Shown one piece after another: positions 17,100-26,296 of a stretch of DNA of 64,000 nt. The notes under the pieces were generated by a model, which searched no databases, had not been told where the DNA came from, and saw only the letters and a list, made by a program, of their open reading frames with translations. The translations under genes were made by a program, and so were the position numbers. Source of the DNA: Labilibaculum euxinicum (GTDB lineage: Bacteria > Bacteroidota > Bacteroidia > Bacteroidales > Marinifilaceae). Location: NCBI RefSeq assembly GCF_009795715.1, contig NZ_WTCR01000002.1:310001-374000 (forward strand). The letters run 5' to 3'. Each line of letters starts with the position of its first letter. Position 1 is the stretch's first letter.

Positions 17100-18065
17100 A
17101 TGTCAGTAATTGCATTTGCCAAAAATTGGAACGGGAAGTTTAAGAATTCCACCTATGAATTGGTATCCTATACTAGAAATTTAGCCAGCCAATTAAATAC
17201 ACAGCTTATTGTTGTTTCTATCGGCGAGGTAAAGGAGGAAGAATTGAAAAGTTTGGGGAAATATGGTGCAGAGAGAATTATTTCCGTGAATGATCCACAA
17301 ATGAATACGTTAACAAGCCGTGTTTATGCTCAGGTAATTTCTGAATTAGCAGAAATAGAAGGCGCCGACACAATTGTTATGAGCGATAATGAGAGTGGCA
17401 AAGCCATAGCTCCAAGAATTTCAGTTAAAATGAAAGCTGGAATGGTATCTGCCGTTTTGGAACTTCCGATATCGATGAATCCCTTTGTAGTTAAAAAAGG
17501 TGCTTTTTCAGGAAAAGCCTTCGAACATGTTCAAATTGATTCACCTGTAAAAGTGATAACCATTGCTAAAAATTGTTTTGGTTTTACAGAAAATCAGGTT
17601 GATGTTTCAATTGAAGAATTTTCGCCGAATTTGGATGCTGCCCTTTTTAAAATTCAGGTTCTGGAGGAAGAAAAGCAGACAAATAAAGTTAACCTTGCTG
17701 ATGCAGATATTGTTGTTTCGGCAGGTAGAGGAATGAGAAGTCCTGATAATTGGGGTGTTGTGGAAGAGCTTGCAGACGCGTTGGGAGCAGCAACAGCTTG
17801 TTCGCGTCCGGTTTCGGATGAAGGATGGCGCGGACATGAGGAGCATGTTGGACAAACAGGGAAAGTTATAGCACCGAATTTATACTTCGCAGCGGGTATT
17901 TCCGGCGCGATACAGCACGTTGCCGGTGTCAGCAGGAGTAAATGTATCGTAGCAGTTAATACAGATCCTGAAGCACCTATTTTCGGTGTTGCTGATTATG
18001 GGATTGTTGGTGATGTTATGGAAGTATTGCCAAAATTGACAGAAGCAATCCGAAATTCAAAATAA
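17100..18065 (+). CDS. etfA: Electron transfer flavoprotein alpha subunit
   Basis: This 321-residue subunit carries the FAD-binding C-terminal domain: VVSAGRGMRSPDNW, ACSRPVSDEGW, HVGQTGKVIAPNLYFAAGISGAIQH and the final INTDPEAPIFGVADYGIVGD-like segment (here VNTDPEAPIFGVADYG). The N-terminal half is the more variable ETF alpha domain. Together with etfB it makes the soluble electron carrier between the acyl-CoA dehydrogenases of this cluster and the membrane oxidoreductase that starts 57 bases downstream. Confidence 0.95.
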   Translation: MSVIAFAKNWNGKFKNSTYELVSYTRNLASQLNTQLIVVSIGEVKEEELKSLGKYGAERIISVNDPQMNTLTSRVYAQVISELAEIEGADTIVMSDNESGKAIAPRISVKMKAGMVSAVLELPISMNPFVVKKGAFSGKAFEHVQIDSPVKVITIAKNCFGFTENQVDVSIEEFSPNLDAALFKIQVLEEEKQTNKVNLADADIVVSAGRGMRSPDNWGVVEELADALGAATACSRPVSDEGWRGHEEHVGQTGKVIAPNLYFAAGISGAIQHVAGVSRSKCIVAVNTDPEAPIFGVADYGIVGDVMEVLPKLTEAIRNSK

Positions 18066-18122
18066 TATAAGCCTGTGAAAGGGGGCCAAGAGTTTGTTAC
18101 TAATCACATTAATTGCTGAACC

Positions 18123-19382
18123 ATGATAAAACAAATCCTCTTCATCATCACATTATTAATCACATTTGGCGTTTTTGCCTATTCTGTAAAGCGTTTGTGG
18201 GGATTTTTTAAGCTGACAAAGCCTGCTTATCCAATTAAAAATATTGGGGCACGAATTTCCCATACTCTGAATGTGGCATTCGGGCAAACCAAAATATTTC
18301 GGAAGCCTGTCATCGGTTTGATGCACGCATTGGTGTTTTGGGGCTTTCTTGTGATCACTCTCGGCAGTATCGAGATGGTTGTAGATGGCGTTAGCGGATT
18401 GGACAGGGCTTTTGCCTTTACAGGATGGTTTTATGATGTGGTGATAGCTTCCGGAGATGTATTTGCCTTGTTGATTCTCATTTTTATCAAGCTTTTCAGC
18501 ATTCGCAGAATGTTCTTAAAGGTGAAACGCTTTTCTGGAGTGGAAATGACTCCCAAAGCCAATTGGGATGCTCAATTGTCTTTATTTTTTATTGGATTTT
18601 TAATGGTTTCCCTGATTTGTTTCAATATGGGATACATTAGTAGTCACCCAAATGCTTACGAAGGGGTTTATCCTGTTTCTGCCGCTTTGGTTAATTTGTT
18701 TGGATGGGATTTTAGCTGGCTTCAAGAGCCGGGCTGGTGGGTGCACTTATTATTGATATTCACATTTGCTAATTATTTGCCGTACTCGAAACATTTTCAT
18801 GTTTTTCTATCCGTTCCGAATGTGTTTCTGGCGAATTTGGAACCAATTACAAAATATCCAAACTTGGAAAGCATAACCCGTGAAGTGAAGCTAATGCTTG
18901 ATCCGGAAGCTGCCTATGACGAAAATGCAGAAGTTGCCCGTTTTGGAGTTAAAGACATTGAAGATGTGAGCTGGAAGAATTACATGGATTCCTTGTCCTG
19001 CACACAGTGTGGCCGTTGTACGGATGTTTGTCCGGCCAATATTACCGGTAAACTTTTGTCGCCACGAAAAATATTTGTTGATCTGCGAAAGCGGATGAAT
19101 GAGAAAGGACCCTTGGTAATTGCGGGCAAGGAAGATAACAAATCACTCTTGCGCGATTATATTTCCGAAGAAGAGATTTGGGCTTGCACAACCTGCAATG
19201 CCTGTGCTCAGGAATGCCCTATAGACATTAGTCACCCTAATTTAATCATGGATATGCGAAGGTATTTGGTGATGGAGGAATCTGCAGCGCCAACGGGCTT
19301 AAATGTCATGTTTGCAAACATTGAAAACAATGGTGCCCCCTGGCAATTCTCTCCTGAAGATAGAATGAAATGGGCTGAATAG
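18123..19382 (+). CDS. Membrane b-haem and ferredoxin subunit of an ETF:menaquinone oxidoreductase
   Basis: The 419-residue protein has about five membrane helices in the first 240 residues, resembling the NarI-type cytochrome b domain (histidines in GLMHALVFWGF and WWVHLLLIF). Two [4Fe-4S] motifs follow in the cytoplasmic tail, CTQCGRCTDVCP and CTTCNACAQECP. In many bacteria this module is fused to cysteine-rich HdrD-like domains in one protein; here these are encoded by the next gene. The order etfB-etfA-this gene points to the EMO type of oxidoreductase, which passes ETF electrons to menaquinone. The assignment rests on domains and context. Confidence 0.85.
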   Translation: MIKQILFIITLLITFGVFAYSVKRLWGFFKLTKPAYPIKNIGARISHTLNVAFGQTKIFRKPVIGLMHALVFWGFLVITLGSIEMVVDGVSGLDRAFAFTGWFYDVVIASGDVFALLILIFIKLFSIRRMFLKVKRFSGVEMTPKANWDAQLSLFFIGFLMVSLICFNMGYISSHPNAYEGVYPVSAALVNLFGWDFSWLQEPGWWVHLLLIFTFANYLPYSKHFHVFLSVPNVFLANLEPITKYPNLESITREVKLMLDPEAAYDENAEVARFGVKDIEDVSWKNYMDSLSCTQCGRCTDVCPANITGKLLSPRKIFVDLRKRMNEKGPLVIAGKEDNKSLLRDYISEEEIWACTTCNACAQECPIDISHPNLIMDMRRYLVMEESAAPTGLNVMFANIENNGAPWQFSPEDRMKWAE

Positions 19383-19454
19383 TCACCTTAATTAATTGTA
19401 AGGTAGTTTGTTGAGGTATTTTAGGATAAGTTGTACTTTAATTACTGTTTTGAA

Positions 19455-20252
19455 ATGACAATAGAAACAAAAATAGATGTGCCCGTAATGGCGGATGTAA
19501 CAGCAAAAGGTGAAAAGCCTGAATATTTGTATTGGGTTGGTTGCGCCGGAGCTTTCGATGACAGATATCAGAAAGTTGCTCGGGCATTTGCCAAAATATT
19601 GAATCATCTTGGTGTAAGTTATGCTGTTTTAGGCAAGGAAGAAAGCTGTACTGGTGATGCCGCAAAGCGTGCCGGGAACGAAATGCTTTTTCAGATGCAG
19701 GCCATGCAAAATATCGGGGTTCTTAACGGATACGAGGTGAAGAAGATCATCTGTACCTGTCCGCATTGCTACAATACCCTGAAAAATGAATATTCTGATT
19801 TGGGAGGAAACTACGAGGTGATTAATTACACGGTGTTTCTGGATGAGATGATTCGAGCCGGGAAACTGAAACTGGAGAACAATCCGTTTAAAGGTGAAAG
19901 TATCACTTATCACGATCCATGTTATTTAGGAAGAGGAAATGGAATTTATGATGCTCCCAGGAACGTTGTGAAAGCAGTTTTTGGAGAGGTGAAAGAGATG
20001 AAACGGGCGAGAAGCTACGGTCTGTGCTGTGGTGCCGGCGGTGCTCAAATGTTTAAAGAAGCCGAAAAAGGAAATAAGGAAGTCAATATTGAGCGTACCG
20101 AAGAAATTATCGAACGAAAAGTAGATAAAGTTGCTTCAGCTTGTCCTTTTTGCATGACGATGTTGACTGATGGAATAAAATTAAAAAACAAAGAAGCGGA
20201 ATTGCAAAATATAGATATCGCAGAAATTATTGAGAAAGCCTTGAATTTATAG
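19455..20252 (+). CDS. Cysteine-rich (CCG-domain) subunit of the ETF:menaquinone oxidoreductase
   Basis: The start is taken at the ATG at 19455; a TTG eight codons upstream is also in frame. The product (265 residues) carries two HdrB/HdrD-type cysteine-rich domains. The first has VGCAGAFDDR, ESCTGDAAKR and CTCPHCYNTLKNEY; the second has YHDPCYLGRG, GLCCGAGGAQMF and ACPFCMTMLTDG. Such domains hold a catalytic or electron-passing iron-sulphur cluster. The gene follows the membrane subunit by 72 bases, and the two together match the single-chain membrane Fe-S oxidoreductase found next to etf genes elsewhere. IcmF begins 15 bases after it. Confidence 0.88.
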   Translation: MTIETKIDVPVMADVTAKGEKPEYLYWVGCAGAFDDRYQKVARAFAKILNHLGVSYAVLGKEESCTGDAAKRAGNEMLFQMQAMQNIGVLNGYEVKKIICTCPHCYNTLKNEYSDLGGNYEVINYTVFLDEMIRAGKLKLENNPFKGESITYHDPCYLGRGNGIYDAPRNVVKAVFGEVKEMKRARSYGLCCGAGGAQMFKEAEKGNKEVNIERTEEIIERKVDKVASACPFCMTMLTDGIKLKNKEAELQNIDIAEIIEKALNL

Positions 20253-20267
20253 ACTTTAAACTAAAGC

Positions 20268-23200
20268 ATGACAGCAAATACGACATACAAGCTTAAAAAT
20301 ACAGTTCGGATTGTAACAGCAACTTCGCTTTTTGATGGACATGATGCTTCCATTAATATCATGCGTCGAATTATTCAGGCTACGGGTGCTGAAGTAATTC
20401 ATTTGGGACATAACCGCTCTGCCGAAGAGATTGTTGATTGTGCTGTTCAGGAAGATGTACAAGCCATTGCCATAAGCTCTTACCAAGGTGGACATATGGA
20501 ATTCTTTAAGTACATGTATGATTTACTGCTGCAAAAAGATGCCGGACACATTCAAATTTTTGGAGGTGGCGGCGGCGTAATTCTTCCATCTGAAATTAAA
20601 GAGCTGGAAGCCTACGGAATTGCTGGTTTGTATTCTCCTGATGATGGTCGTAATTTGGGTTTGCAAGGCATGATTAATGAGGTTTTGGAGAAATCGGATT
20701 ATTCATTGAATGAGTTTGAATTGCCAAAAGCATCAGAAATTACCAGTGAGAATGTCAATTTGTTAGCCAGACTGATCACATTGGCAGAACACGATCTCCT
20801 TCAGGATTCGGATTTGTATCTTAAATTGAAGAACAGTGTCAAAATGAATCATACGCCGGTAGTTGGAATTACAGGAACCGGCGGTGCAGGAAAGTCTTCC
20901 TTAACGGATGAATTGATTCGAAGGATTCATATTGATTATCCTGAATTGAAACTGGCAATCCTTTCCGTAGATCCTTCGAGGAAAAAGAGTGGAGGCGCAT
21001 TACTCGGTGATCGAATCCGCATGAATTCCATTCATCATCCAAACATCTATTTGAGATCTTTGGCTACACGCCGTGCAAACCTGGCATTGTCGAAACATGT
21101 TGATGATTCTTTGATTCTAATGAAATCGGCAGGATTTGATTGCATTTTCCTTGAAAGTTCAGGAATTGGACAATCGGATACTGAAATTGTAGATCACAGC
21201 GATGTGAAAGTGTATGTAATGACACCTGATTTTGGAGCAGCAACGCAGTTGGAGAAGATCGATATGCTCGATTTTGCTGATTTAATTGCCATCAACAAGT
21301 TCGACAAGCAAGGTGCACAGGATGCTTTGCGCGATGTGAAAAAGCAATATCAGCGAAACAACCTTCTGTGGGATCAAAATCCGGACGATATGCCGGTTTA
21401 TGGAACAGTGGCCTCTCAATTTAACGATCATGGCGTAAACGAGCTCTATCATGCCTTAATTGAGTTTTTAATTGCAGGTAATGCATCGGGTTTTGCTCAG
21501 AATGGAAAACCGCTCCTCGAGGCGAGCCAAAAAATTGAAATTGTACCGCCAGCCAGGGTAAGATACCTTTCAGAGATCTCAGAAACGGTAAGAAGATACA
21601 ATAGAAAGGCTGAAGAGCAATCTGAAATTGCAGATCAATTGTATGCTTTAGATAAGTCTGTTAAAATTATTGAAGGAGAATCTGTTAAGAGATTATTTTT
21701 TGATAAAGTAACTGATCTTTCGAAAGATTTTAAGCATCAGAATATTATAGATTCATGGGAAGAAAAGAAAAAGAGATACAAAGAGGATATATTCAAATAT
21801 AAGGTTCGTGGTAAAGAATTATCCGTGGAAACGCACTTTGAAACCCTTTCACAGAGCAGGATTCCTAAGATTGTATTACCAGGCTACAGAAGTTGGGGTG
21901 ATATCGTAAAATGGAATCTAAAAGAAAATGTTCCCGGCGAATTTCCTTACGCAGCAGGTGTTTTCCCGTTCAAACGGGAAGGGGAAGACCCAACAAGAAT
22001 GTTTGCAGGAGAAGGATCGCCTGAAAGAACGAATAAGCGATTTCATTATTTGGCTGCAGGGCAACCTGCGGTTCGATTATCAACTGCATTCGATTCAGTT
22101 ACCTTGTATGGAGCTGATCCCGATTACCGGCCGGATATTTACGGAAAAGTTGGTAATGCAGGTGTTTCTGTCGCTTCGTTGGATGATGCCAAGAAACTAT
22201 ACAGTGGTTTCGATTTGTGCGATCCGAAAACTTCGGTATCCATGACGATTAATGGGCCGGCACCTATGTTGGTAGCCTATTACATGAATGTAGCTGTCGA
22301 TCAGGAGTGTGAGAAGTACATTCGGGCAAATGGACTGGAAGAAGAGGTTAAAGTAAAACTTGAAGCAATCTTCGCTGGGAAAGACAGAGTATGCTATGTA
22401 GGCGATTTGCCAAAAGAAAATAACGGACTGGGACTGTTGTTATTAGGAACAACCGGAGATCAGGTATTGCCTGCTGAGGTTTATCAGAAAATTAAGGAAG
22501 AAACCATTTGTAAGATTCGGGGAACGGTTCAGGCAGATATGCTAAAAGAGGATCAGGCGCAGAATACCTGTATATTTTCTATTGATTTTGCTCTGAAAAT
22601 GATGGGAGATATTCAGCAATACTTCATCGAAAATGAGGTTAGGAATTTCTATTCGGTTTCTATTTCAGGATATCATATTGCGGAGGCCGGAGCTAACCCA
22701 ATTACTCAATTGGCTTTTACATTATCAAACGGATTTACCTTGGTTGAATATTACATTTCAAGAGGTATGAAAGTTGATGATTTTGCACCGAATCTTTCCT
22801 TCTTTTTCTCGAACGGCATGGATCCGGAATATACCGTAATTGGTAGGGTAGCGAGAATAATATGGGCGAAGGCCATGAAATATCTTTACAAGGCTAATAG
22901 TCGCTCACAAAAATTGAAATATCACATCCAAACTTCGGGCAGATCGCTGCACGCACAAGAAATTGAATTCAACGATATCCGAACTACATTGCAGGCTTTA
23001 ACCGGAATTTATGATAATTGTAATTCGCTTCATACGAATGCTTACGATGAGGCTATCACGACACCAACAGAGGAGTCGGTAAGGAGGGCAATGGCGATAC
23101 AAATAATCATTAATAGAGAACTTGGTTTGGCCAAAAATCAGAATCCTTTGCAGGGATCATTCATCATCGAAGAATTAACCGATTTGGTGGAAGAAGCTGT

Positions 23201-23618
23201 ACTGGTAGAATTTGATCGGTTAACGGATCGCGGCGGTGTATTGGGAGCTATGGAAACCATGTATCAAAGGAGCAAAATACAATCAGAATCTCTGCTTTAT
23301 GAGAGTCTGAAACACAGTGGAGAGTTGCCAATTGTTGGTGTGAATACATTTTTAAGCTCGAAAGGTTCTCCAACGGTTCAACCCAAGGAGGTAATTCGTT
23401 CCGATGAGCAAGAAAAAGTTAATCAGGTGAAATTTAAAGAGCTGGTGCAGAGGAATCAGAAGGAAAAGGCTTTAAGGGCATTGCAGGAGTTGAAAGAGAC
23501 TGCCTTGAAGAATGAAAATGTATTTGCCTCCCTGATGGAAGTATGCAAATTTTGTACGCTTGGTCAAATAACCAATGCATTGTACGAGGTTGGCGGTCAA
23601 TACAGACGAAATATGTAA
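20268..23618 (+). CDS. icmF: Fused B12-dependent isobutyryl-CoA mutase (IcmF)
   Basis: This 1116-residue protein has the three-part IcmF layout. Residues 1-145 are the cobalamin-binding domain with DGHDASIN (His25 is the expected cobalt ligand) and the glycine-rich FGGGGGVI. Residues about 190-410 are the MeaB-like G-protein chaperone, with Walker [10 protein letters not shown] at 203-211 and NKFD at 343-346. Residues about 525-1116 are the mutase barrel. In the active-site segment [10 protein letters not shown] (561-570) a phenylalanine (566) stands where methylmalonyl-CoA mutases have tyrosine, as expected for isobutyryl/butyryl-CoA interconversion. It would feed isobutyryl-CoA into the butyryl-CoA oxidation genes upstream. 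Confidence 0.92.
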   Translation: MTANTTYKLKNTVRIVTATSLFDGHDASINIMRRIIQATGAEVIHLGHNRSAEEIVDCAVQEDVQAIAISSYQGGHMEFFKYMYDLLLQKDAGHIQIFGGGGGVILPSEIKELEAYGIAGLYSPDDGRNLGLQGMINEVLEKSDYSLNEFELPKASEITSENVNLLARLITLAEHDLLQDSDLYLKLKNSVKMNHTPVVGITGTGGAGKSSLTDELIRRIHIDYPELKLAILSVDPSRKKSGGALLGDRIRMNSIHHPNIYLRSLATRRANLALSKHVDDSLILMKSAGFDCIFLESSGIGQSDTEIVDHSDVKVYVMTPDFGAATQLEKIDMLDFADLIAINKFDKQGAQDALRDVKKQYQRNNLLWDQNPDDMPVYGTVASQFNDHGVNELYHALIEFLIAGNASGFAQNGKPLLEASQKIEIVPPARVRYLSEISETVRRYNRKAEEQSEIADQLYALDKSVKIIEGESVKRLFFDKVTDLSKDFKHQNIIDSWEEKKKRYKEDIFKYKVRGKELSVETHFETLSQSRIPKIVLPGYRSWGDIVKWNLKENVPGEFPYAAGVFPFKREGEDPTRMFAGEGSPERTNKRFHYLAAGQPAVRLSTAFDSVTLYGADPDYRPDIYGKVGNAGVSVASLDDAKKLYSGFDLCDPKTSVSMTINGPAPMLVAYYMNVAVDQECEKYIRANGLEEEVKVKLEAIFAGKDRVCYVGDLPKENNGLGLLLLGTTGDQVLPAEVYQKIKEETICKIRGTVQADMLKEDQAQNTCIFSIDFALKMMGDIQQYFIENEVRNFYSVSISGYHIAEAGANPITQLAFTLSNGFTLVEYYISRGMKVDDFAPNLSFFFSNGMDPEYTVIGRVARIIWAKAMKYLYKANSRSQKLKYHIQTSGRSLHAQEIEFNDIRTTLQALTGIYDNCNSLHTNAYDEAITTPTEESVRRAMAIQIIINRELGLAKNQNPLQGSFIIEELTDLVEEAVLVEFDRLTDRGGVLGAMETMYQRSKIQSESLLYESLKHSGELPIVGVNTFLSSKGSPTVQPKEVIRSDEQEKVNQVKFKELVQRNQKEKALRALQELKETALKNENVFASLMEVCKFCTLGQITNALYEVGGQYRRNM

Positions 23619-23623
23619 TGTAG

Positions 23624-23643
23624 GGACATACTATCGTATGTCC
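23624..23643. repeat. Perfect 8-base inverted repeat after icmF
   Basis: GGACATAC and GTATGTCC flank a TATC loop, starting five bases after the icmF stop codon. There is no T-run, so it is not a standard terminator; it resembles the GTAGGGACA-type palindromes scattered between genes in many bacteria. Confidence 0.55.
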
Positions 23644-23782
23644 GGAATGAGATCATTAGATATTGGAAATGAGATTTTAAAAGAAGTTAAGTAGGTCTCA
23701 TATCTCAAATCTAAGAACAAAAATCTCTAAAATAAATAAGAATAAAAGATCTGATTAAACAGAAATAAAAAACAAAATAGCT

Positions 23783-25390
23783 TTGAATCAAATAGAATCA
23801 AAAATTAACGTAAACTCATCGGATTTCCTGGCGAATATGAAGTCCTACGGGAAATTGATGGAAGAATACCGCCATCGGTTAACATCCATATTGCATGGTG
23901 TTGATGAAAAAGCCAAAGAGCGTCATTTGAAGCGCGGAAAGCTTTTAGTAAGAGATCGAATTGAGCTTTTATTGGATAAAAACACTCCATTTTTGGAACT
24001 CTCAGCAATGGCTGCCTGCGATCAATACGATAATCAATTTCCTTCGGCTGGTATTGTGACTGGTATTGGTGTAATTCAAGGCAGAGAGTGTGTGATTGTT
24101 GCTAATGATGCAACAGTAAAAGGTGGAACTTACATCAAGGAAACCATTAAGAAGCACATTCGTGCACAGGAGATTGCTCTGGAGAATCATTTGCCATGTA
24201 TCTATATGGTTGATTCGGGAGGTGTTTTTCTTCCTGAACAATCGAAAGTGTTTCCTGATAAGTATGATTTTGGACGGTTTTTCTTTAATCAATCGAAAAT
24301 GTCGGCAAAAGGAATTCCTCAAATCTCCATTGTAATGGGATCGTGTACCGCAGGTGGTGCCTACGTGCCGGCCATGAGTGATGAAACTATTATTGTAAGA
24401 GGACAAGGAACCATTTTTATTGGCGGGCCTCCATTGGTGAAGGCAGCAACTGGTGAAGATGTTACTGCAGAGGAATTGGGTGGAGCTGAAATGCATACTT
24501 CAATTTCCGGAGTAGCAGATCATTTGGCTGAAGATGACCGACATGCAGTTCAAATATGCAGAAACATATTTGAGTCGATGCCGAAAGTGAGAAAAAATGC
24601 TTTGGAAAGAGAAGAAGTGAAAGATCCTGCATATCCTGCTGAAGAATTGTACGGATTGGCTCCAATTGATCTGAAAAAGGCCATTGATGCCCGAGAGCTG
24701 ATAGCCAGAATTGTGGATGGAAGTTCTTTTCAGGAGTTTAAAGAGCGTTATGCTCCAACAATCGTGACTGGATTTGCAAAGATTATGGGCTTTCCGGTTG
24801 GTATTATAGCCAATAATGGCATTATTTTCTCTGAAACATCGCTTAAAGCGGCACATTTTATTGAATTGTGCTGTTTTCGTAAGATTCCATTGATCTTTCT
24901 GCAGAATATTACTGGTTTTATGGTGGGAAAAGAATATGAGCACAAAGGGATTGCCCGCGATGGAGCCAAAATGGTTCATGCTGTTGCAAATGCTCAGGTG
25001 CCTAAATTCACGGTAATTGTTGGTGGTTCGTTTGGAGCTGGAAACTATGCCATGGCAGGACGAGCTTATGAACCTAGATTGTTGTTTATGTGGCCCAATG
25101 CCAAAATTTCAGTAATGGGTGGTGAACAGGCGGCTGGTGTTTTGCTTCAAGTCAAGCAACAACAATTGAAGAAAAGAGGGAAGGAATTCCCACAGGAAGA
25201 ACAAAACCAATTGAAAAACAGCATTTTAGCAAAATATGAAGAGGAAGGTTCAGCCTATTACAGTACATCGCGTTTGTGGGACGATGGGATTATAGATCCG
25301 GCTGATACAAGAAAAGTCTTGGCAATGGGAATAGCAGCTTCAGTTAATAAAGAGTTTGGTGAGCCTGATTTTGGGGTGTTTAGAATGTAA
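23783..25390 (+). CDS. Acyl-CoA carboxylase beta subunit (methylcrotonyl-CoA carboxylase type)
   Basis: This is the carboxyltransferase subunit (535 residues) that moves CO2 from biotin to an acyl-CoA. It shows [19 protein letters not shown], the [12 protein letters not shown] loop, [17 protein letters not shown] and the second oxyanion region [23 protein letters not shown]. These long family signatures and the neighbouring methylglutaconyl-CoA hydratase favour 3-methylcrotonyl-CoA as substrate. The family N-terminus ([15 protein letters not shown]) lies before the first ATG at 23837, so a TTG start at 23783 is preferred. The biotin-carrying alpha subunit lies two genes downstream. Confidence 0.9.
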   Translation: MNQIESKINVNSSDFLANMKSYGKLMEEYRHRLTSILHGVDEKAKERHLKRGKLLVRDRIELLLDKNTPFLELSAMAACDQYDNQFPSAGIVTGIGVIQGRECVIVANDATVKGGTYIKETIKKHIRAQEIALENHLPCIYMVDSGGVFLPEQSKVFPDKYDFGRFFFNQSKMSAKGIPQISIVMGSCTAGGAYVPAMSDETIIVRGQGTIFIGGPPLVKAATGEDVTAEELGGAEMHTSISGVADHLAEDDRHAVQICRNIFESMPKVRKNALEREEVKDPAYPAEELYGLAPIDLKKAIDARELIARIVDGSSFQEFKERYAPTIVTGFAKIMGFPVGIIANNGIIFSETSLKAAHFIELCCFRKIPLIFLQNITGFMVGKEYEHKGIARDGAKMVHAVANAQVPKFTVIVGGSFGAGNYAMAGRAYEPRLLFMWPNAKISVMGGEQAAGVLLQVKQQQLKKRGKEFPQEEQNQLKNSILAKYEEEGSAYYSTSRLWDDGIIDPADTRKVLAMGIAASVNKEFGEPDFGVFRM

Positions 25391-25402
25391 TTGAATTTTT
25401 TA

Positions 25403-25428
25403 AGTCCCCTTTAGGGGATTTAGGGGTA
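25403..25428. repeat. AGTCCCC-type palindromic intergenic repeat
   Basis: AGTCCCCTTTAGGGGATTTA followed by GGGGT forms a CCCC/GGGG hairpin between the carboxylase beta gene and the following hydratase. This motif is a frequent short intergenic repeat in Bacteroidota. Confidence 0.6.
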
Positions 25429-25440
25429 AATAAAAAAACA

Positions 25441-26241
25441 ATGAAAGAATTTAAAACCATAGAATTTAATATAGAAAACAAAATAGGAACGATCACGTTG
25501 AATCGTCCCGAGATACACAATGCCTTTAATGAGGTGATGATAGGCGAAATTATTGATTGTTTCGAAGAAATTGAGAAGATGAATTACGATACTATTCGTG
25601 TTGTGATCCTGAAAGGAAAAGGAAAATCATTTTGCGCTGGAGCTGATCTGAAATGGATGAAAGGCGTTGCTAATTATTCTTATCAGGAAAACTATTTAGA
25701 GAGTTATAAGCTGTCAATGTGCTTCAATACTGTTTATTCCTGTAAGTTTCCAACGATTGCTATGGTTCATGGTGCTGCTATTGGTGGTGCAAATGGCTTA
25801 TTGGCTGCCTGCGACTTTGTTCTGGCACATAAGAATACTGTTTTCTCATTAAGCGAAGTGAAAATTGGCATTGTTCCCGCTTGTATATCACCTTACGTGA
25901 TGAAACGGGTTGGAGAATACAAATCGAAGGAGTTGATGCTAACAGGCATGAGATTCAACGGAAAAGAAGCTCAGAAAGCGGGTTTGGCCAATTGGTCGTT
26001 TGGTGAAAAGAAGCTAAAAGAAAAGTTAGAGGATCTGATATCCAAGCTAAAATCGAGTGGACCTATAGCTGTTTCTACCTGCAAACAATTGCTTTATGAT
26101 GTTGAGAACGTTTGGAGTCATGAACAGGCGATGGAGAATACAGCTAAAATGATTGCAGAATTGCGTCAATCAGATGAAGGACAGGAAGGTATGAGTTCAT
26201 TTTTGGAGAAACGGAAACCCAATTGGACTCTTGATAATTAA
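25441..26241 (+). CDS. Crotonase, probable methylglutaconyl-CoA hydratase
   Basis: The 266-residue crotonase has the CoA/oxyanion loops FCAGADLKWMKG and MVHGAAIGGANGLLAACDFVLA, followed by SEVKIGIVPACISPYV. The combination GADLKWM, GGANG and the PACISPYV loop matches the LiuC/AUH methylglutaconyl-CoA hydratase type better than ordinary enoyl-CoA hydratases. It is flanked by the two carboxylase subunits, the same grouping as in leucine-degradation (liu) clusters, so its likely job is to hydrate 3-methylglutaconyl-CoA to HMG-CoA. No HMG-CoA lyase gene is present in the window. Confidence 0.85.
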   Translation: MKEFKTIEFNIENKIGTITLNRPEIHNAFNEVMIGEIIDCFEEIEKMNYDTIRVVILKGKGKSFCAGADLKWMKGVANYSYQENYLESYKLSMCFNTVYSCKFPTIAMVHGAAIGGANGLLAACDFVLAHKNTVFSLSEVKIGIVPACISPYVMKRVGEYKSKELMLTGMRFNGKEAQKAGLANWSFGEKKLKEKLEDLISKLKSSGPIAVSTCKQLLYDVENVWSHEQAMENTAKMIAELRQSDEGQEGMSSFLEKRKPNWTLDN

Positions 26242-26296
26242 AAATTAATAATGTGTAATTAATAATTATTCATTGTCAATTACTAAGTGAATTTGA
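26242..26296. repeat. AT-rich near-palindromic spacer
   Basis: The spacer is made of TTAATAAT/ATTAATAA-type near-palindromes and ends CATTGTCAATTA. It looks like a generic Bacteroidota intergenic repeat; no terminator or promoter is evident. Confidence 0.3.
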
